Shown: one piece after another, positions 32,024-40,799 of the stretch | How positions within the stretch are numbered: position 1 is the first letter of the stretch | Layout of the letters: the number at the start of each line of letters is the position of its first letter | Assembly: GCA_017307785.1 (NCBI GenBank) | Contig: JAFKGI010000005.1 | Span: forward strand, 222,581 to 286,580 | DNA from: Vulcanimicrobiota bacterium | GTDB lineage: Bacteria > Vulcanimicrobiota > Xenobia > Xenobiales > JADMJV01 | Length of the DNA: 64,000 nucleotides | Direction: 5' to 3' | Made by a program: the position numbers and the translations under genes | The notes under the pieces: generated by a model | Told to the model about the DNA's origin: nothing | What the model saw: only the letters and a program-made list of their open reading frames with translations | Databases searched by the model: none

Positions 32024-33348
32024 GAGGCGACCGCCTGATGAACTTCGGCCAGGCTTTCAGCCAGGATTTCCATGGCTTCGTCGACCTGCTCCTCGGTCAT
32101 GACAAGCGGCATCAGCGTGCGGATGACGTTGTTGCCGGCGCCCGACTTGAGCATAATCAGGCCCTTTTTCAGACAACTGGAAATGACCTGAGCAGCGACA
32201 GCCGTAGCCGGCTCTTTGCTCTGGGGGTCGGCCAGTTCGATGCCGATCATGGCACCGAGACCACGCACCTCACCGATGACCGGATACTTCTCTTGCAGGC
32301 CTTTCAGGTGGTGCTTGACGCGAGCCCCGAGCAGGTTGGCGCGTTCTACCAGGCCCTCTTTTTCCAGCGTTTCCAGGGCGGCCAGGGCGGCCCGGCAGGA
32401 CAGCGGGTTGCCGCCGTAGGTTCCACCGATCGAGCCGGTGACCAGGGCGTCCATGATCTCGGCTTTGCCGGTGACGGCGCTGAGGGGTGTGCCGCCGCCC
32501 AGCGACTTGGCCATGACCATGAGGTCGGGAATGATGTTCCAGTGCTCGATGCAAAACAGCTTGCCGGTGCGGCCGAAGCCGGTCTGCACCTCGTCGGCGA
32601 TCAGCAGAATGCCGTGCTGATCACAGAGCTTGCGCAGGCGCGGCATGAAGGTGGGCGGCGGCACCACGAAGCCGCCTTCGCCCAGCATCGGCTCCATAAT
32701 GATGCAGGCCACTTTCTCGGGCGGCAGGTCGCAGCGGAACACCTGATCGAGGGCGTGGAAGCTGGCTTCCTCGGCGTCGCCGTGGCTGCGATAGCTGTAG
32801 GGAAAGGGAATGCGAGCCACGTCGCCCGGGAAGGGTCCGAAGCCGACTTTGTAGGGCTGAACCTGACCGGTCATGCTCAGGCACATCATGGTGCGACCGT
32901 GGAAGGCCCGGTCGAAGACGATGACTCCGCTGCGCCCGGTGTAGGCGCGGGCGATCTTGACGGCATTCTCGGTGCCTTCGGCGCCGCTGTTGAAGAGCAC
33001 CGTTTTCTTGGCGTGGTTGCCCGGCGTAATCTGGTTGAGCTTCTCGCACAGATCCACATAGCTGGGATAAGCCAGCACCTGGAAGCACAGGTGCATATAA
33101 TCTTCGGCCTGCTCCTGAATGGCTTTGACCACCGTCGGCGGGCAGTGGCCCATATTCAAAGTGCCGATACCACCCGAGAAATCCAGGAAGGTGTTGCCGT
33201 CCAGATCGGTGACGGTGGCTCCCTGGGCCGAGGCGATGCCCAGCGGCGTGCCGTGGCCCACCGACTTGGGGGTGTGCTGATGGACTCTCTCCATCAGCGC
33301 GCGGCTTTTGGGCCCGGGAATTTCGGTTTTCAATACAACGGATTTCAT
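32020..33348 (-). CDS. gabT: 4-aminobutyrate aminotransferase (GabT-like)
   Basis: This 442-residue class III PLP aminotransferase has SGAEGTENAVKIARA, EPMLGEGGF, the cofactor Asp in LLIADEVQTGFGRTG and Lys281 in VMAKSLGGG. Length and motifs fit GABA/putrescine aminotransferases rather than ArgD. It should convert GABA plus 2-oxoglutarate to succinate semialdehyde plus glutamate. ATG 33348 was chosen over an upstream open stretch that belongs to the preceding gene; the gap to the preceding stop is four bases. Confidence 0.9.
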   Translation of the reverse strand: MKSVVLKTEIPGPKSRALMERVHQHTPKSVGHGTPLGIASAQGATVTDLDGNTFLDFSGGIGTLNMGHCPPTVVKAIQEQAEDYMHLCFQVLAYPSYVDLCEKLNQITPGNHAKKTVLFNSGAEGTENAVKIARAYTGRSGVIVFDRAFHGRTMMCLSMTGQVQPYKVGFGPFPGDVARIPFPYSYRSHGDAEEASFHALDQVFRCDLPPEKVACIIMEPMLGEGGFVVPPPTFMPRLRKLCDQHGILLIADEVQTGFGRTGKLFCIEHWNIIPDLMVMAKSLGGGTPLSAVTGKAEIMDALVTGSIGGTYGGNPLSCRAALAALETLEKEGLVERANLLGARVKHHLKGLQEKYPVIGEVRGLGAMIGIELADPQSKEPATAVAAQVISSCLKKGLIMLKSGAGNNVIRTLMPLVMTEEQVDEAMEILAESLAEVHQAVAS

Positions 33349-33352
33349 AGTC

Positions 33353-34777
33353 TTAAGAAAGCGCTCCCAATCGCACCATGACGTGTTTGGCGTCAGTGTA
33401 GTCGTCCAGCGCGTAGCTGGACATGTCTTTGCCGTAACCGGAATTCTTGAAGCCGCCGTGCGGCATTTCGCTGACCAGGGTGCCGTGGTCGTTGACCCAG
33501 ACACAGCCGAAGTGCAGGTATTTGGTGGCCCGCATGGCTTTGTCCAGGTCGCGCGTCCACACAGAGGCCGACAGACCATAGTCGACGCCGTTGGCCCACT
33601 GCAGGGCCTGGGCCTCGTCCTGGAAGCGCGTGATGGTGATGACCGGCCCGAAGATCTCTTTCTGCACTAGTTCGTCTTCGTGACGGGCGCCGGTGACGAT
33701 GGTGGGCGGCAGGAAGAAGCCGTTGGGGTTGAGCTTCTGCTTGCCGCTCAGGAACTCCAGGTGCTTATGGGATTTAGCCCGCTCCAGGAAGCCCTGCACG
33801 CGCTCGCGCTGACGCTGCGAGATCATTGGACCCATTTCGCAGTTCTCCAGGTTGGGCTCGCCCACCACCATGGAATCGATGGCGGCGCTCAGGCGCTCCA
33901 CCAGCTTGTCGTGGATGCCGGCCTGGGCGTAGATGCGGCAGGCGGCGGTGCAGTCCTGACCGGTGTTCATGTAGCCTGCGAACTTGACGGTTTCCACCAC
34001 CAGATCCAGGTCGGCGTCGTCGTAGATGATGACCGGAGCTTTGCCGCCCAGTTCCAGGTGGACGCGCTTGAGGCTCTGGGAAGCGGCCCGGGCCACTTCC
34101 TTGCCAGTGCCCACGTCGCCGGTCAAGGAGACCATGTCGACTTCTTTGTGCTGGCACAGGTGGGCGCCCACGGTGGCGCCGTGGCCGTTGACGACGTTGA
34201 AAACGCCGGCCGGGAAGAGGTCGGCGGCCAGTTCGGCCAGACGGAAGGTGGTCAGCGGGGTCATTTCGCTGGGCTTGAGCACGATGGTGTTGCCGGCCGC
34301 CAGGGCCGGTCCGATTTTCCAGCCGGCCATCATGAGCGGATAGTTCCAGGGGGCGATCTGGGCCACCACGCCGATGGGCTCGCGGCGGATCCAGCTGGTG
34401 CGGCCGGCCGTGTATTCGCCGGCCGAGCGGCCTTCCATACAGCGGGCCGCACCGGCGAAAAAGCGCAGGTTGTCGGCGATGAACGGGATCTCGAAGTCGG
34501 CCAGAAACTTGGGCTTGCCCACGTTCTTGGCTTCCAGGTCTGCCAGTTCGGCGGCGTTCTCTTCCAGGCGGTCGGCCAGCTTGAGCAGGGCGCGGGCGCG
34601 GTCGGCCGGGGCGGTGTCGGCCCAGCCCGGGAAGGCCTTGCGGGCGGCGGCCACGGCCTGGTCCACCTGCTCGGTGGAGGCCAGCGGCACTTCCTGCAGT
34701 TTCTCCCCGGTGGACGGGTTCAGCACCCACTCACTGCTCTGTCCGGTCTGTGTATCTCCGTCAATAAAAAGCTTCAT
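33353..34777 (-). CDS. Gamma-aminobutyraldehyde dehydrogenase (betaine-aldehyde-type ALDH)
   Basis: The 474-residue enzyme belongs to the ALDH group with betaine-aldehyde and aminobutyraldehyde dehydrogenases (PatD): IAPWNYPLMMAGWKIGPALA, LTGDVGTGKEV, Glu242 in LELGGKAP and Cys276 in NTGQDCTAAC. First gene of the operon on this strand. In context it would oxidise 4-aminobutanal, the product of putrescine oxidation, to GABA. ATG 34777 has GGGGAG upstream. Betaine aldehyde is the main alternative substrate, notable because an osmoprotectant importer is also in the window. Confidence 0.9.
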   Translation of the reverse strand: MKLFIDGDTQTGQSSEWVLNPSTGEKLQEVPLASTEQVDQAVAAARKAFPGWADTAPADRARALLKLADRLEENAAELADLEAKNVGKPKFLADFEIPFIADNLRFFAGAARCMEGRSAGEYTAGRTSWIRREPIGVVAQIAPWNYPLMMAGWKIGPALAAGNTIVLKPSEMTPLTTFRLAELAADLFPAGVFNVVNGHGATVGAHLCQHKEVDMVSLTGDVGTGKEVARAASQSLKRVHLELGGKAPVIIYDDADLDLVVETVKFAGYMNTGQDCTAACRIYAQAGIHDKLVERLSAAIDSMVVGEPNLENCEMGPMISQRQRERVQGFLERAKSHKHLEFLSGKQKLNPNGFFLPPTIVTGARHEDELVQKEIFGPVITITRFQDEAQALQWANGVDYGLSASVWTRDLDKAMRATKYLHFGCVWVNDHGTLVSEMPHGGFKNSGYGKDMSSYALDDYTDAKHVMVRLGALS

Positions 34778-34849
34778 TTTGACTTGCGCTCCCCTTAGAA
34801 AAACGATGTCGGGCCGGGTTCGTTGACGGTTCGAAGGGCTCCTCCGGTC

Positions 34850-34885
34850 TTGAACTAGAGCCACAACTTAGGCTACTCTTAGATC
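34850..34885 (+). promoter_or_regulatory. Promoter of the toxin-antitoxin operon, leaderless
   Basis: TTGAAC (34850-34855), 18 bases, TACTCT (34874-34879), six bases, ATG 34886. Both hexamers are recognisable and the start codon falls at the expected +1. Confidence 0.6.
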
Positions 34886-35122
34886 ATGATTCGACTCAAC
34901 ATTCACGAGGCCAAGACCAACCTTTCCAAGTATCTGCCGGCCTTAGAGGCGGGCGAGACCCTGCTGCTCTGCAAGCGCAATGTGCCGATCGCCGAGATCC
35001 GGCCGTTACCGAAGGTTCCTCAGAAGCCGCGGCCGCTAGGAGCCGACAGGGACCGGATCGTTATCCACGACAGTTTTTTTGACCCCTTGCCCGAAGAGAT
35101 GCTACGGGACTTTGGCGCTTGA
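34886..35122 (+). CDS. Phd/YefM-type antitoxin
   Basis: The 78-residue protein opens with the DNA-binding Phd/VapB pattern (IHEAKTNLSKYLPALEAGE, then LLCKRNVPIAEIRPL), typical of antitoxins that neutralise PIN or RelE toxins and repress their own operon. The C-terminal half is acidic and probably wraps the toxin. The stop overlaps the toxin start by three bases (TTGA). A promoter with both hexamers abuts the ATG. Confidence 0.88.
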   Translation: MIRLNIHEAKTNLSKYLPALEAGETLLLCKRNVPIAEIRPLPKVPQKPRPLGADRDRIVIHDSFFDPLPEEMLRDFGA

Positions 35123-35502
35123 AGCTGCTGCTGGACAGTTGCACCTTCCTTTGGCTGGTGAGCGCCCCCGACAGCCTGTCTCCCAAAGCCCGACAGCTAC
35201 TCGCCTCGGCGAACCAGGAAGTCTATCTTAGCGTGGTCTCGCGCTGGGAGCTGCTGGTGAAGCACTCCCTGGGCGGGCTCTCTCTGGCCGACCCGGCCCA
35301 ATATTTTGACGAGGCCTGCGAGCGTTTCAGCTTGCAAGACCTGCCGCTACAAAAAGAAGACGTCGGACAAATCACCAAACTGCCGGTGGTCCACCGTGAC
35401 CCTTTCGACCGAATGCTGATTTGCCAGGCGATCTCTCAGGGCCTCACGCTGGTCACGCCTGACCCGCTCATCCACCAGTATCCCGTGTCGGTGGTTTGGT
35501 AG
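35119..35502 (+). CDS. VapC-type PIN-domain toxin
   Basis: The 127-residue PIN protein has the acidic residues for metal binding: Asp in LLLDSCTFLWL (residue 6), Glu in VSRWELLVK (about 43), Asp in HRDPFDRMLICQA (about 94-97) and Asp in LVTPDP (about 115). PIN toxins cut RNA. It is in the group usually paired with Phd-type antitoxins. The start is TTG 35119, overlapping the antitoxin TGA. All four acidic positions are kept, so the toxin looks active. Confidence 0.9.
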   Translation: MKLLLDSCTFLWLVSAPDSLSPKARQLLASANQEVYLSVVSRWELLVKHSLGGLSLADPAQYFDEACERFSLQDLPLQKEDVGQITKLPVVHRDPFDRMLICQAISQGLTLVTPDPLIHQYPVSVVW

Positions 35503-35528
35503 TTCAAGAAGTTTTCAGACCCGCCCGC

Positions 35529-35540
35529 TAGAGTAAGAGC
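35529..35540 (+). promoter_or_regulatory. Leaderless -10 element
   Basis: TAGAGT (35529-35534), six bases, ATG 35541; no ribosome site, so this gene can be transcribed separately from the toxin operon. Confidence 0.5.
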
Positions 35541-36431
35541 ATGCTCATTCAACCCGCTTTCAAGCCCAGCGGCGCCGCCGCCACCCTGCCGCCCCGGCCC
35601 AGCTTCAAGGCCGAGGACACCTTGGACACGGTGGTCAGCACTCTCAACAATCAGTGGGAAGACCGCATGCAGGGCCTGGCCAAATGCCGGGTGGGTATCT
35701 TCGTGGAGCGCGGCTACAAGCCGACCGAAGCGCACGACGACGTGCTCCAGCTGGCCGATGCGGTGATGGACGCGGGCGGCTTTCCGAGTTTGCTCTACAT
35801 CAACAAAGACGGCAAAAGCGTCGAGCAGCAGCTTTCCGGCGTGGACGCCCTGCTGGTTCCCGGCGGCCGCGATTGGGACCCGACCCTCTATGGCGAAAAG
35901 CTCGGCCCCAACATGGACCCCAACGAACCGGACCGCGCCTGGGACAATTTCGAAATTGCCGGCTATAAGTATGCGCTGGACCAGAACATGCCGTTCTTCG
36001 CCCAGTGCCGCGGCGAACAAGGTCTGAACGTGGCCATGGGTGGCACCTTGTATCAGCATCTTCCCGTTGACCACCCCAGCTCTATCAACCACAAGCAGCC
36101 CCACCAGGGCGACAGCCTGGCCTTCCGCGCCGAGGTCGGCCATGGATTGCTGGTCGAGCCGGGCAGCCGCCTGCACGATATCGTGGGCGACGAAGCGCAG
36201 ATTTGCTCCGACCACCACCAGGCCATCAAAGATCTGGCTCCCGGCCTCAAGGCCATCGCCTACGCTCCCGACGGATTGATCGAAGGCGTCCAAGTGGAGG
36301 GCCGTCCCCACCAGTGGGCGGTGCAGGGGCATCCCGAAGAATTCCGTTACAACGATGGTCGTATGCAGACCATCTATCAGCAATTGGTGGACGACGGCGT
36401 CAAATACCGCAACGGCGAGCTTCCCAAGTAA
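35541..36431 (+). CDS. Class I glutamine amidotransferase-like hydrolase (peptidase C26, PuuD-like)
   Basis: The 296-residue protein has a Pro-rich N-terminal extension of about 48 residues, then a class I amidotransferase fold: LLVPGGRDWDP, nucleophile Cys in FFAQCRGEQGLNVAMGG (about residue 156) and the His-Glu pair in VQGHPEEF (about residue 261). This is the pattern of gamma-glutamyl-GABA hydrolase PuuD, which releases GABA in the glutamylated putrescine route. The polyamine operon lies 760 bases away on the other strand. No PuuA, B or C homologue is present, so the substrate is uncertain. Confidence 0.85.
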   Translation: MLIQPAFKPSGAAATLPPRPSFKAEDTLDTVVSTLNNQWEDRMQGLAKCRVGIFVERGYKPTEAHDDVLQLADAVMDAGGFPSLLYINKDGKSVEQQLSGVDALLVPGGRDWDPTLYGEKLGPNMDPNEPDRAWDNFEIAGYKYALDQNMPFFAQCRGEQGLNVAMGGTLYQHLPVDHPSSINHKQPHQGDSLAFRAEVGHGLLVEPGSRLHDIVGDEAQICSDHHQAIKDLAPGLKAIAYAPDGLIEGVQVEGRPHQWAVQGHPEEFRYNDGRMQTIYQQLVDDGVKYRNGELPK

Positions 36432-37121
36432 TTGTTGCGTCTTTGCCTGCTGCTGCTGTTGAGCAGTCTGGCCTGGGCCAGGCCCCTGGACTTGACCGGT
36501 CGAGCTCGCGACTTTCAAAGCGTCCGCAACTGGAACACTTATTACTGGCGTGAGGACTTCAGCTTCTGGCTGGAGCCGGACGGCGGCGGGCCCGCCCTGC
36601 AAATCGTTTCCCGCGAGCCGACACCGGCCTATCACTGGCGTATGGGCACCACCTATCCCAAGGGACCTGCCGTGGATTGGAGCTCCAAGCCGCGCGTGCG
36701 AGTGGTGGCCGTGTCGGGCCTGGATCGTGACCCGGCCGAGTTCTACGGGCAGAAGCTGAGCCCTCAGGTAGCCACGGCGCTGGTTCTGTGGGTCAACGAG
36801 CGGCCCTTTTACGTCAACAACTGGTTCCATTCGTGGGGAGCCGACACGGTCGCGGCAGCGGCCAGAATCTATGCCAATCAGCCGGCTCCTTTCGACATCT
36901 ATGGTTTCGTCAAAGGGGCTCCCCTGGCGTTCAGTCCTGAGGCTCAGACGCTCTTACGGCAACACCCCGCGGCCCGGTTCTATCACGGTCTGGTGCGTGG
37001 CCGGCCCGGCCACTATCAAGTCGAGCTACTCCACTTGATCGAACAGGATCAGCAGGGCGAGGGCAAAATCATCTGGGGCCCGAGCGCCGGCATCCCTCTA
37101 CTGGACGAACGAAAGCCTTGA
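36432..37121 (+). CDS. Exported hypothetical protein
   Basis: A 229-residue protein starting at TTG 36432, immediately after the preceding TAA. Residues 1-17 are a signal peptide (LCLLLLLSSLAWA-R). The mature part is rich in Trp, Tyr and Pro, with no cysteine beyond the signal. No family is recognised. The TGA overlaps the TTG of the FG-GAP gene, so the exported pair is coupled. Confidence 0.72.
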   Translation: MLRLCLLLLLSSLAWARPLDLTGRARDFQSVRNWNTYYWREDFSFWLEPDGGGPALQIVSREPTPAYHWRMGTTYPKGPAVDWSSKPRVRVVAVSGLDRDPAEFYGQKLSPQVATALVLWVNERPFYVNNWFHSWGADTVAAAARIYANQPAPFDIYGFVKGAPLAFSPEAQTLLRQHPAARFYHGLVRGRPGHYQVELLHLIEQDQQGEGKIIWGPSAGIPLLDERKP

Positions 37122-38572
37122 AGCGGCTGCTTTTCTGGCTGTGTCTCTCCGGCTTTCTGCTGGCTGAAGGTCGCTTCAGCGACGTCACCGCAACGGCCGG
37201 CCTGAGCGTAGCCAAAGACACGGGCGAAAAAGGCAGCAATCCCCATGCGGTGGCCATCGAGGATTTTGACGGGGATGGGCGCCCCGACGTCGTCATCCTG
37301 AATTTCACCAGTGCCCCCCACGCTCATTACTATGAGAATCTGGGCGGACTGCGCTTTCGGGAGGCCAGCAAAGGCTCCGGGCTGGAGGGCTTCGCCGGAG
37401 ACGGTTCGGGAGCTTGCGTGGCGGACTTTGACCGGGACGGCAAACTCGACGTCTTCCTGGCCTCGCTGCGCGGCGGCGCTTCGCGGCTTTACAAAGGCCA
37501 CGGCGACGGCACCTTCACGCCGGTCAACGGTCTGAAAATGGCCGCTCCGGCTCGTTCCTGCGCCTGGTCGGACGTGGACGGAGACGGCTGGCTGGATCTC
37601 TATGTGACCAGTCCTGAGGGACGCAACTATCTGTTCATGAATCGGTCCGGCACCTTTCGCGAGAACGCCGAGGCGGCCGGGGTGGCTCTCAATCCCAAGA
37701 ACGAGAGCCTGGGCTGCGCCTTTGGGGATGTGGACGGCGACGGTCGCGACGACCTTTTCGTCACCAACTATCATTCGCAGGTCAGTGCCCTGCTCAAGAA
37801 CGTGGGGGGTGGGCGCTTCCGCGACATCACGCAGGAAGCGGGCCTGGGCCGGCGCTGTTCGGCGGTGGGCTGCGCTTTCGGCGACCTCTTCAACCGCGGC
37901 CTTCTAGACTTATACGTCTCGACCGACTCCTGGCTTTCGGGGGCCAACTACTCGGAGGCCGAACTGCGCGCCCAGGGAGAAACCGTGGAAGGCAACGCCC
38001 TCTATCGCAACGATGGCAAGGGCCATTTTCAAAAAGCCGAGTTTCCTGACTTCAAATCGCTCTCCCATGACGTGACCCTCGAGGACCTCGATCAGGACGG
38101 CCGGGCGGAAATCTACGTGGGCGTGGACGCGGTCAGCGGCAACCAGTGGGCCACCAGCAAGGGCGGCAATCCCCTTTACAGCCATGGGCGGGAAGTGGAC
38201 TGGGGAACCAAAGAGGTGGCCAACTGCGTGTGCGTGCCGGCCGCCGACCTGGATGGCGACGGCGACCTGGACCTGCTGCTGGTCAACTTCTATTCCAATC
38301 CGCGTCTGTTGCGCAACAACACCAACGGGCGCAACTGGTTGCAAGTGCGCGCCCCGATGGGCTCCAAGGTCACCCTTTGGACCGCCGGCAAGCGGATGGG
38401 ATTTCGTCAAATCCAGTCCGGCAGCGGCTACGGACGCTGCTCACCGCTGGTGGCCCACTTCGGGCTGGGCGCTCACCCCGCGGCCGGCTACCGGGTCGAA
38501 GTAACTCTGCCCGGAGGCCGGCGGGTGACCCGGGACGGAGTCGCCCCGGGTCAGAAACTCTCTATGCCATAA
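37118..38572 (+). CDS. Exported FG-GAP/VCBS-repeat protein with C-terminal ASPIC/UnbV domain
   Basis: The 484-residue protein begins at TTG 37118 (TTGA overlap) with a signal peptide (about residues 1-16). Six or more FG-GAP-like repeats follow, each with a DxDGDG calcium loop (IEDFDGDGRPDVVI, WSDVDGDGWLDLYV, FGDVDGDGRDDLFV, LDGDGDLDLLLV). The last 90 residues fit the ASPIC/UnbV domain (GSGYGRCSPLVAHFGLG). A seven-bladed calcium-binding propeller on the outside is likely, used for adhesion or carbohydrate contact. The last 11 bases overlap the convergent GST gene. Confidence 0.88.
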   Translation: MKRLLFWLCLSGFLLAEGRFSDVTATAGLSVAKDTGEKGSNPHAVAIEDFDGDGRPDVVILNFTSAPHAHYYENLGGLRFREASKGSGLEGFAGDGSGACVADFDRDGKLDVFLASLRGGASRLYKGHGDGTFTPVNGLKMAAPARSCAWSDVDGDGWLDLYVTSPEGRNYLFMNRSGTFRENAEAAGVALNPKNESLGCAFGDVDGDGRDDLFVTNYHSQVSALLKNVGGGRFRDITQEAGLGRRCSAVGCAFGDLFNRGLLDLYVSTDSWLSGANYSEAELRAQGETVEGNALYRNDGKGHFQKAEFPDFKSLSHDVTLEDLDQDGRAEIYVGVDAVSGNQWATSKGGNPLYSHGREVDWGTKEVANCVCVPAADLDGDGDLDLLLVNFYSNPRLLRNNTNGRNWLQVRAPMGSKVTLWTAGKRMGFRQIQSGSGYGRCSPLVAHFGLGAHPAAGYRVEVTLPGGRRVTRDGVAPGQKLSMP

Positions 38573-39188
38573 CCGGCTTGAGGTTCTCGTGTTCCAGGGC
38601 GGCCAGCACTCCCCGCCGCGCTTCCATCCGCTTCATGAAGAAGACCAGATTGGGGTAGGCGTCCAGCGACTCCTTGATGCCGCGCACCCACCAGGTGAGA
38701 ATTACGTAGAGATAGATGTCGGCCGGGCCGAAAGTGCCCAACAGGTAGTCCTGCCCGCCCAACCACTCGGATACGCGCGCCCAACGAGGAGCGAGACGCT
38801 CTTTGTAAGCCTTGCCCAGCTCGGCGACGGCCTCCGGCGTCGAGTGAATGCGTTCCCCGAAGAACAGGGGAAAGAAGCTTTTGTGGAGCTCGGTGGCTAC
38901 GAAGCTCATCCGTTCGTAGAGGGGAATCACGTCGGCCGGGATCCAGCCGGCTTCCGGCTTGCGCTGGGCCAGGTAGAGGAGGATGGCCATCACTTCGGTG
39001 ATGGTGCGACCGTCTTCCGTCTCGAGAACGGGCACTGCGCCGACAGGGTTCCGCGCCAAGTGCTCGGGAGTCTGCCCTTCGCCCTTGCGCAAGTTGATGG
39101 TGACGATGTCGTGGTCGAGTTCTAGTTCGTGCAAAGCAATATGCGGAGCCAGGGAGCACGCACCCGGCATTACGTAAAGTTTCATCAT
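38562..39188 (-). CDS. Glutathione S-transferase (beta-like)
   Basis: The 208-residue protein has a thioredoxin-like N-domain with MPGACSLAPHIALHE, in which the Cys and Ser match the beta-class GST active site, cis-Pro in GAVPVLETEDG, and a helical C-domain with GTFGPADIYLYV (N-capping motif). It conjugates or reduces with glutathione. Two adjacent ATG codons (39188 and 39185) are possible starts; neither has a strong ribosome site. Glutathione biosynthesis genes are not in the window. Confidence 0.9.
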   Translation of the reverse strand: MMKLYVMPGACSLAPHIALHELELDHDIVTINLRKGEGQTPEHLARNPVGAVPVLETEDGRTITEVMAILLYLAQRKPEAGWIPADVIPLYERMSFVATELHKSFFPLFFGERIHSTPEAVAELGKAYKERLAPRWARVSEWLGGQDYLLGTFGPADIYLYVILTWWVRGIKESLDAYPNLVFFMKRMEARRGVLAALEHENLKPVMA

Positions 39189-39211
39189 ACGGTCGGCTTC
39201 GAGCCGAGCGA

Positions 39212-39946
39212 CTAGCTAGCCTGGCGCAGCGATTGAGTGAGCTGGAGGAAGACGGGAGCGTTGGGTACGTCGCTGAAGGGAATGACGCGCCAGGTCTGGC
39301 CGCCGCGCTTGCGCACGGTGAAGATGCCGCTGGAAAGAGTGATGGGCTCCAATTCTTTCCAGCTCTTCAGGGTGCCGCTCAGCTCCAGGCCCTGGTTGCT
39401 GATCTTACACGGTCCGAAGGTGACCGACTGATTGCGGCGCAAGAGCTCGAAGGCACGGCTGGCCGCGCGTGGATAGACTTCTCGTTCCAAGCGTTGACCC
39501 AGCACCTCGACGTCGCGCAGGCCGGAGGGAATGGCCACTTTGCGCCCATCGGCCAGATGCAGGGTGTATTCATGAATGGTGGCGGCACGGATGCCGTTGA
39601 CGGTGCGAGCGGTCACCCTCAGAGTCAGACATTGCACTTCGTCCCAGCGAAAGCGATAGCGGTAGCCGGAGACAAACAGCTCCAAGCCTCCGCTATAGAC
39701 CGAAAGGCGAGCGCCGCGATGGTGCACCAGGGCCCAGCCGAAAACCAGGCTGGCCAGGCCCGACATGGCGCATACGATGGTGGCCGCGCGGCGCTGGTCG
39801 GGGGCGATGGCGGCCGGGGTAAAGAGCAGATGCAAAATGAAGAAACAGGCGACCAGCGTGCCCAGCCAGAGCACGAAGGCGGAAAACAAAAACCGCTTGC
39901 TCATCGCTTGAGTATCTTGGAGTTCGCCCAGATCGTCATAGGCCAT
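39212..39946 (-). CDS. Membrane protein with PH-like soluble domain (DUF6585-like)
   Basis: A 244-residue protein with two adjacent membrane helices (about residues 20-45 and 57-76) and a beta-rich cytosolic part (LSVYSGGLELFVSGYRYRFRW, CKISNQGLELSGTLKSW), the look of a bacterial PH-like/DUF6585 protein. ATG 39946 gives the listed length; ATG 39904 (MSKRFLFSAF) is an alternative that removes 14 residues. The family has no known reaction. It is 23 bases upstream of the GST gene on the same strand. Confidence 0.7.
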   Translation of the reverse strand: MAYDDLGELQDTQAMSKRFLFSAFVLWLGTLVACFFILHLLFTPAAIAPDQRRAATIVCAMSGLASLVFGWALVHHRGARLSVYSGGLELFVSGYRYRFRWDEVQCLTLRVTARTVNGIRAATIHEYTLHLADGRKVAIPSGLRDVEVLGQRLEREVYPRAASRAFELLRRNQSVTFGPCKISNQGLELSGTLKSWKELEPITLSSGIFTVRKRGGQTWRVIPFSDVPNAPVFLQLTQSLRQAS

Positions 39947-40067
39947 CCCGGTATTTTGGTAACTTGTACCTCAGATTCCTTCGCCCGGCAGAACTCGGAT
40001 GACCGGCCAGAGCGAAAGGTTCAGCAACACTTTAACCTGCGCTTAGGTGGCGCAACGGAACGCTAAT

Positions 40068-40103
40068 CCTCGGTGGGCATACTTTGGGTGTAGCCCACCG
40101 AGG
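40068..40103. promoter_or_regulatory. Inverted repeat around a promoter, overlapping a ribosome site
   Basis: CCTCGGTGGGC (40068-40078) and GCCCACCGAGG (40093-40103) are perfect 11-base arms with a 14-base centre that contains TACTTT (40080-40085), a possible -10. The right arm ends inside the AGGAGG site of the next gene. It may be an operator or an RNA hairpin that controls translation. Confidence 0.55.
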
Positions 40104-40113
40104 AGGACCTTTC

Positions 40114-40749
40114 GTGAACATCAATTCCAATTATTCGGCCTTACCCCAGAACTATTCCGCGGGAGCGGGACAGGATGTCTCCTTACCACCGGAACTTCTG
40201 GCCCAGCTAGCGGCGCAGAACCAGACCCAAACGCAGGCCGCCGACTATGGCCTGCAGGGCCCCGGACAGGACGCCCTGCTCAGCATCAGCGGCACCGGCA
40301 ACACGGCCGGAACCAGTTCGTCGGGCGTCGATCCCCAGGCCCTGGGTCAGCAGCTCGAACAGCAGATCAGCGGCGGCGATCTGACCGGCGCCCTTTCCAC
40401 GCTGCAGCAGTTGCAGGCCGGACGTCCCCAGGGCGGCGAGAAACCGCCGGGAGCCGACCAGATCGATAGCCTGGAAGCCACCCTCACCCAGCAGTTGCAA
40501 AACAACGACCAGGAAGGCGCCGAGGAAACCCTGGCCCAGATCCAGTCGAGCATGGGACAGCCTTCCTCGTCTTCGTCCACTCAGCAGTCTCAGCAGAGCC
40601 AGTCTGTGGACCAGGTGGCTGGACTTGGACAGCCCACTCCCTTGAGCAATGGGCAGTTTCCGGGCGCGAAAGGTTTTCAACGTACCGCCCCCACCAGCAG
40701 CCAGAAGCAGCAAATTCTGCCACCCTATCAATCGTTAACATCCCGGTAA
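40114..40749 (+). CDS. Hypothetical Gln/Ser-rich protein
   Basis: A 211-residue protein from GTG 40114 with AGGAGG at 40101-40106. It is dominated by Gln, Ser, Gly and Pro and is probably disordered at both ends (MNINSNYSALPQNYS; SSSSSTQQSQQSQS). In the middle, two helix-turn stretches repeat the pattern ALSTLQQLQ and AEETLAQIQ after QQLEQQI/TQQLQNN, like two degenerate TPR units. No signal peptide or enzyme motif. Confidence 0.75.
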   Translation: MNINSNYSALPQNYSAGAGQDVSLPPELLAQLAAQNQTQTQAADYGLQGPGQDALLSISGTGNTAGTSSSGVDPQALGQQLEQQISGGDLTGALSTLQQLQAGRPQGGEKPPGADQIDSLEATLTQQLQNNDQEGAEETLAQIQSSMGQPSSSSSTQQSQQSQSVDQVAGLGQPTPLSNGQFPGAKGFQRTAPTSSQKQQILPPYQSLTSR

Positions 40750-40799
40750 GAATGGATGGGTGCGTCCTGGGTAGAGTATCCAGCGATGCAGTTAGGGGC

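Noticed and set aside
30389..32038. 549-codon open frame on the plus strand
   Set aside because: Antisense to the copper amine oxidase; composition is that of a mirrored frame.
34886..36431. Three-gene defence island (antitoxin, toxin, hydrolase)
   Set aside because: The hydrolase has its own leaderless promoter and a PuuD-type active site; nothing else defence-related is nearby.
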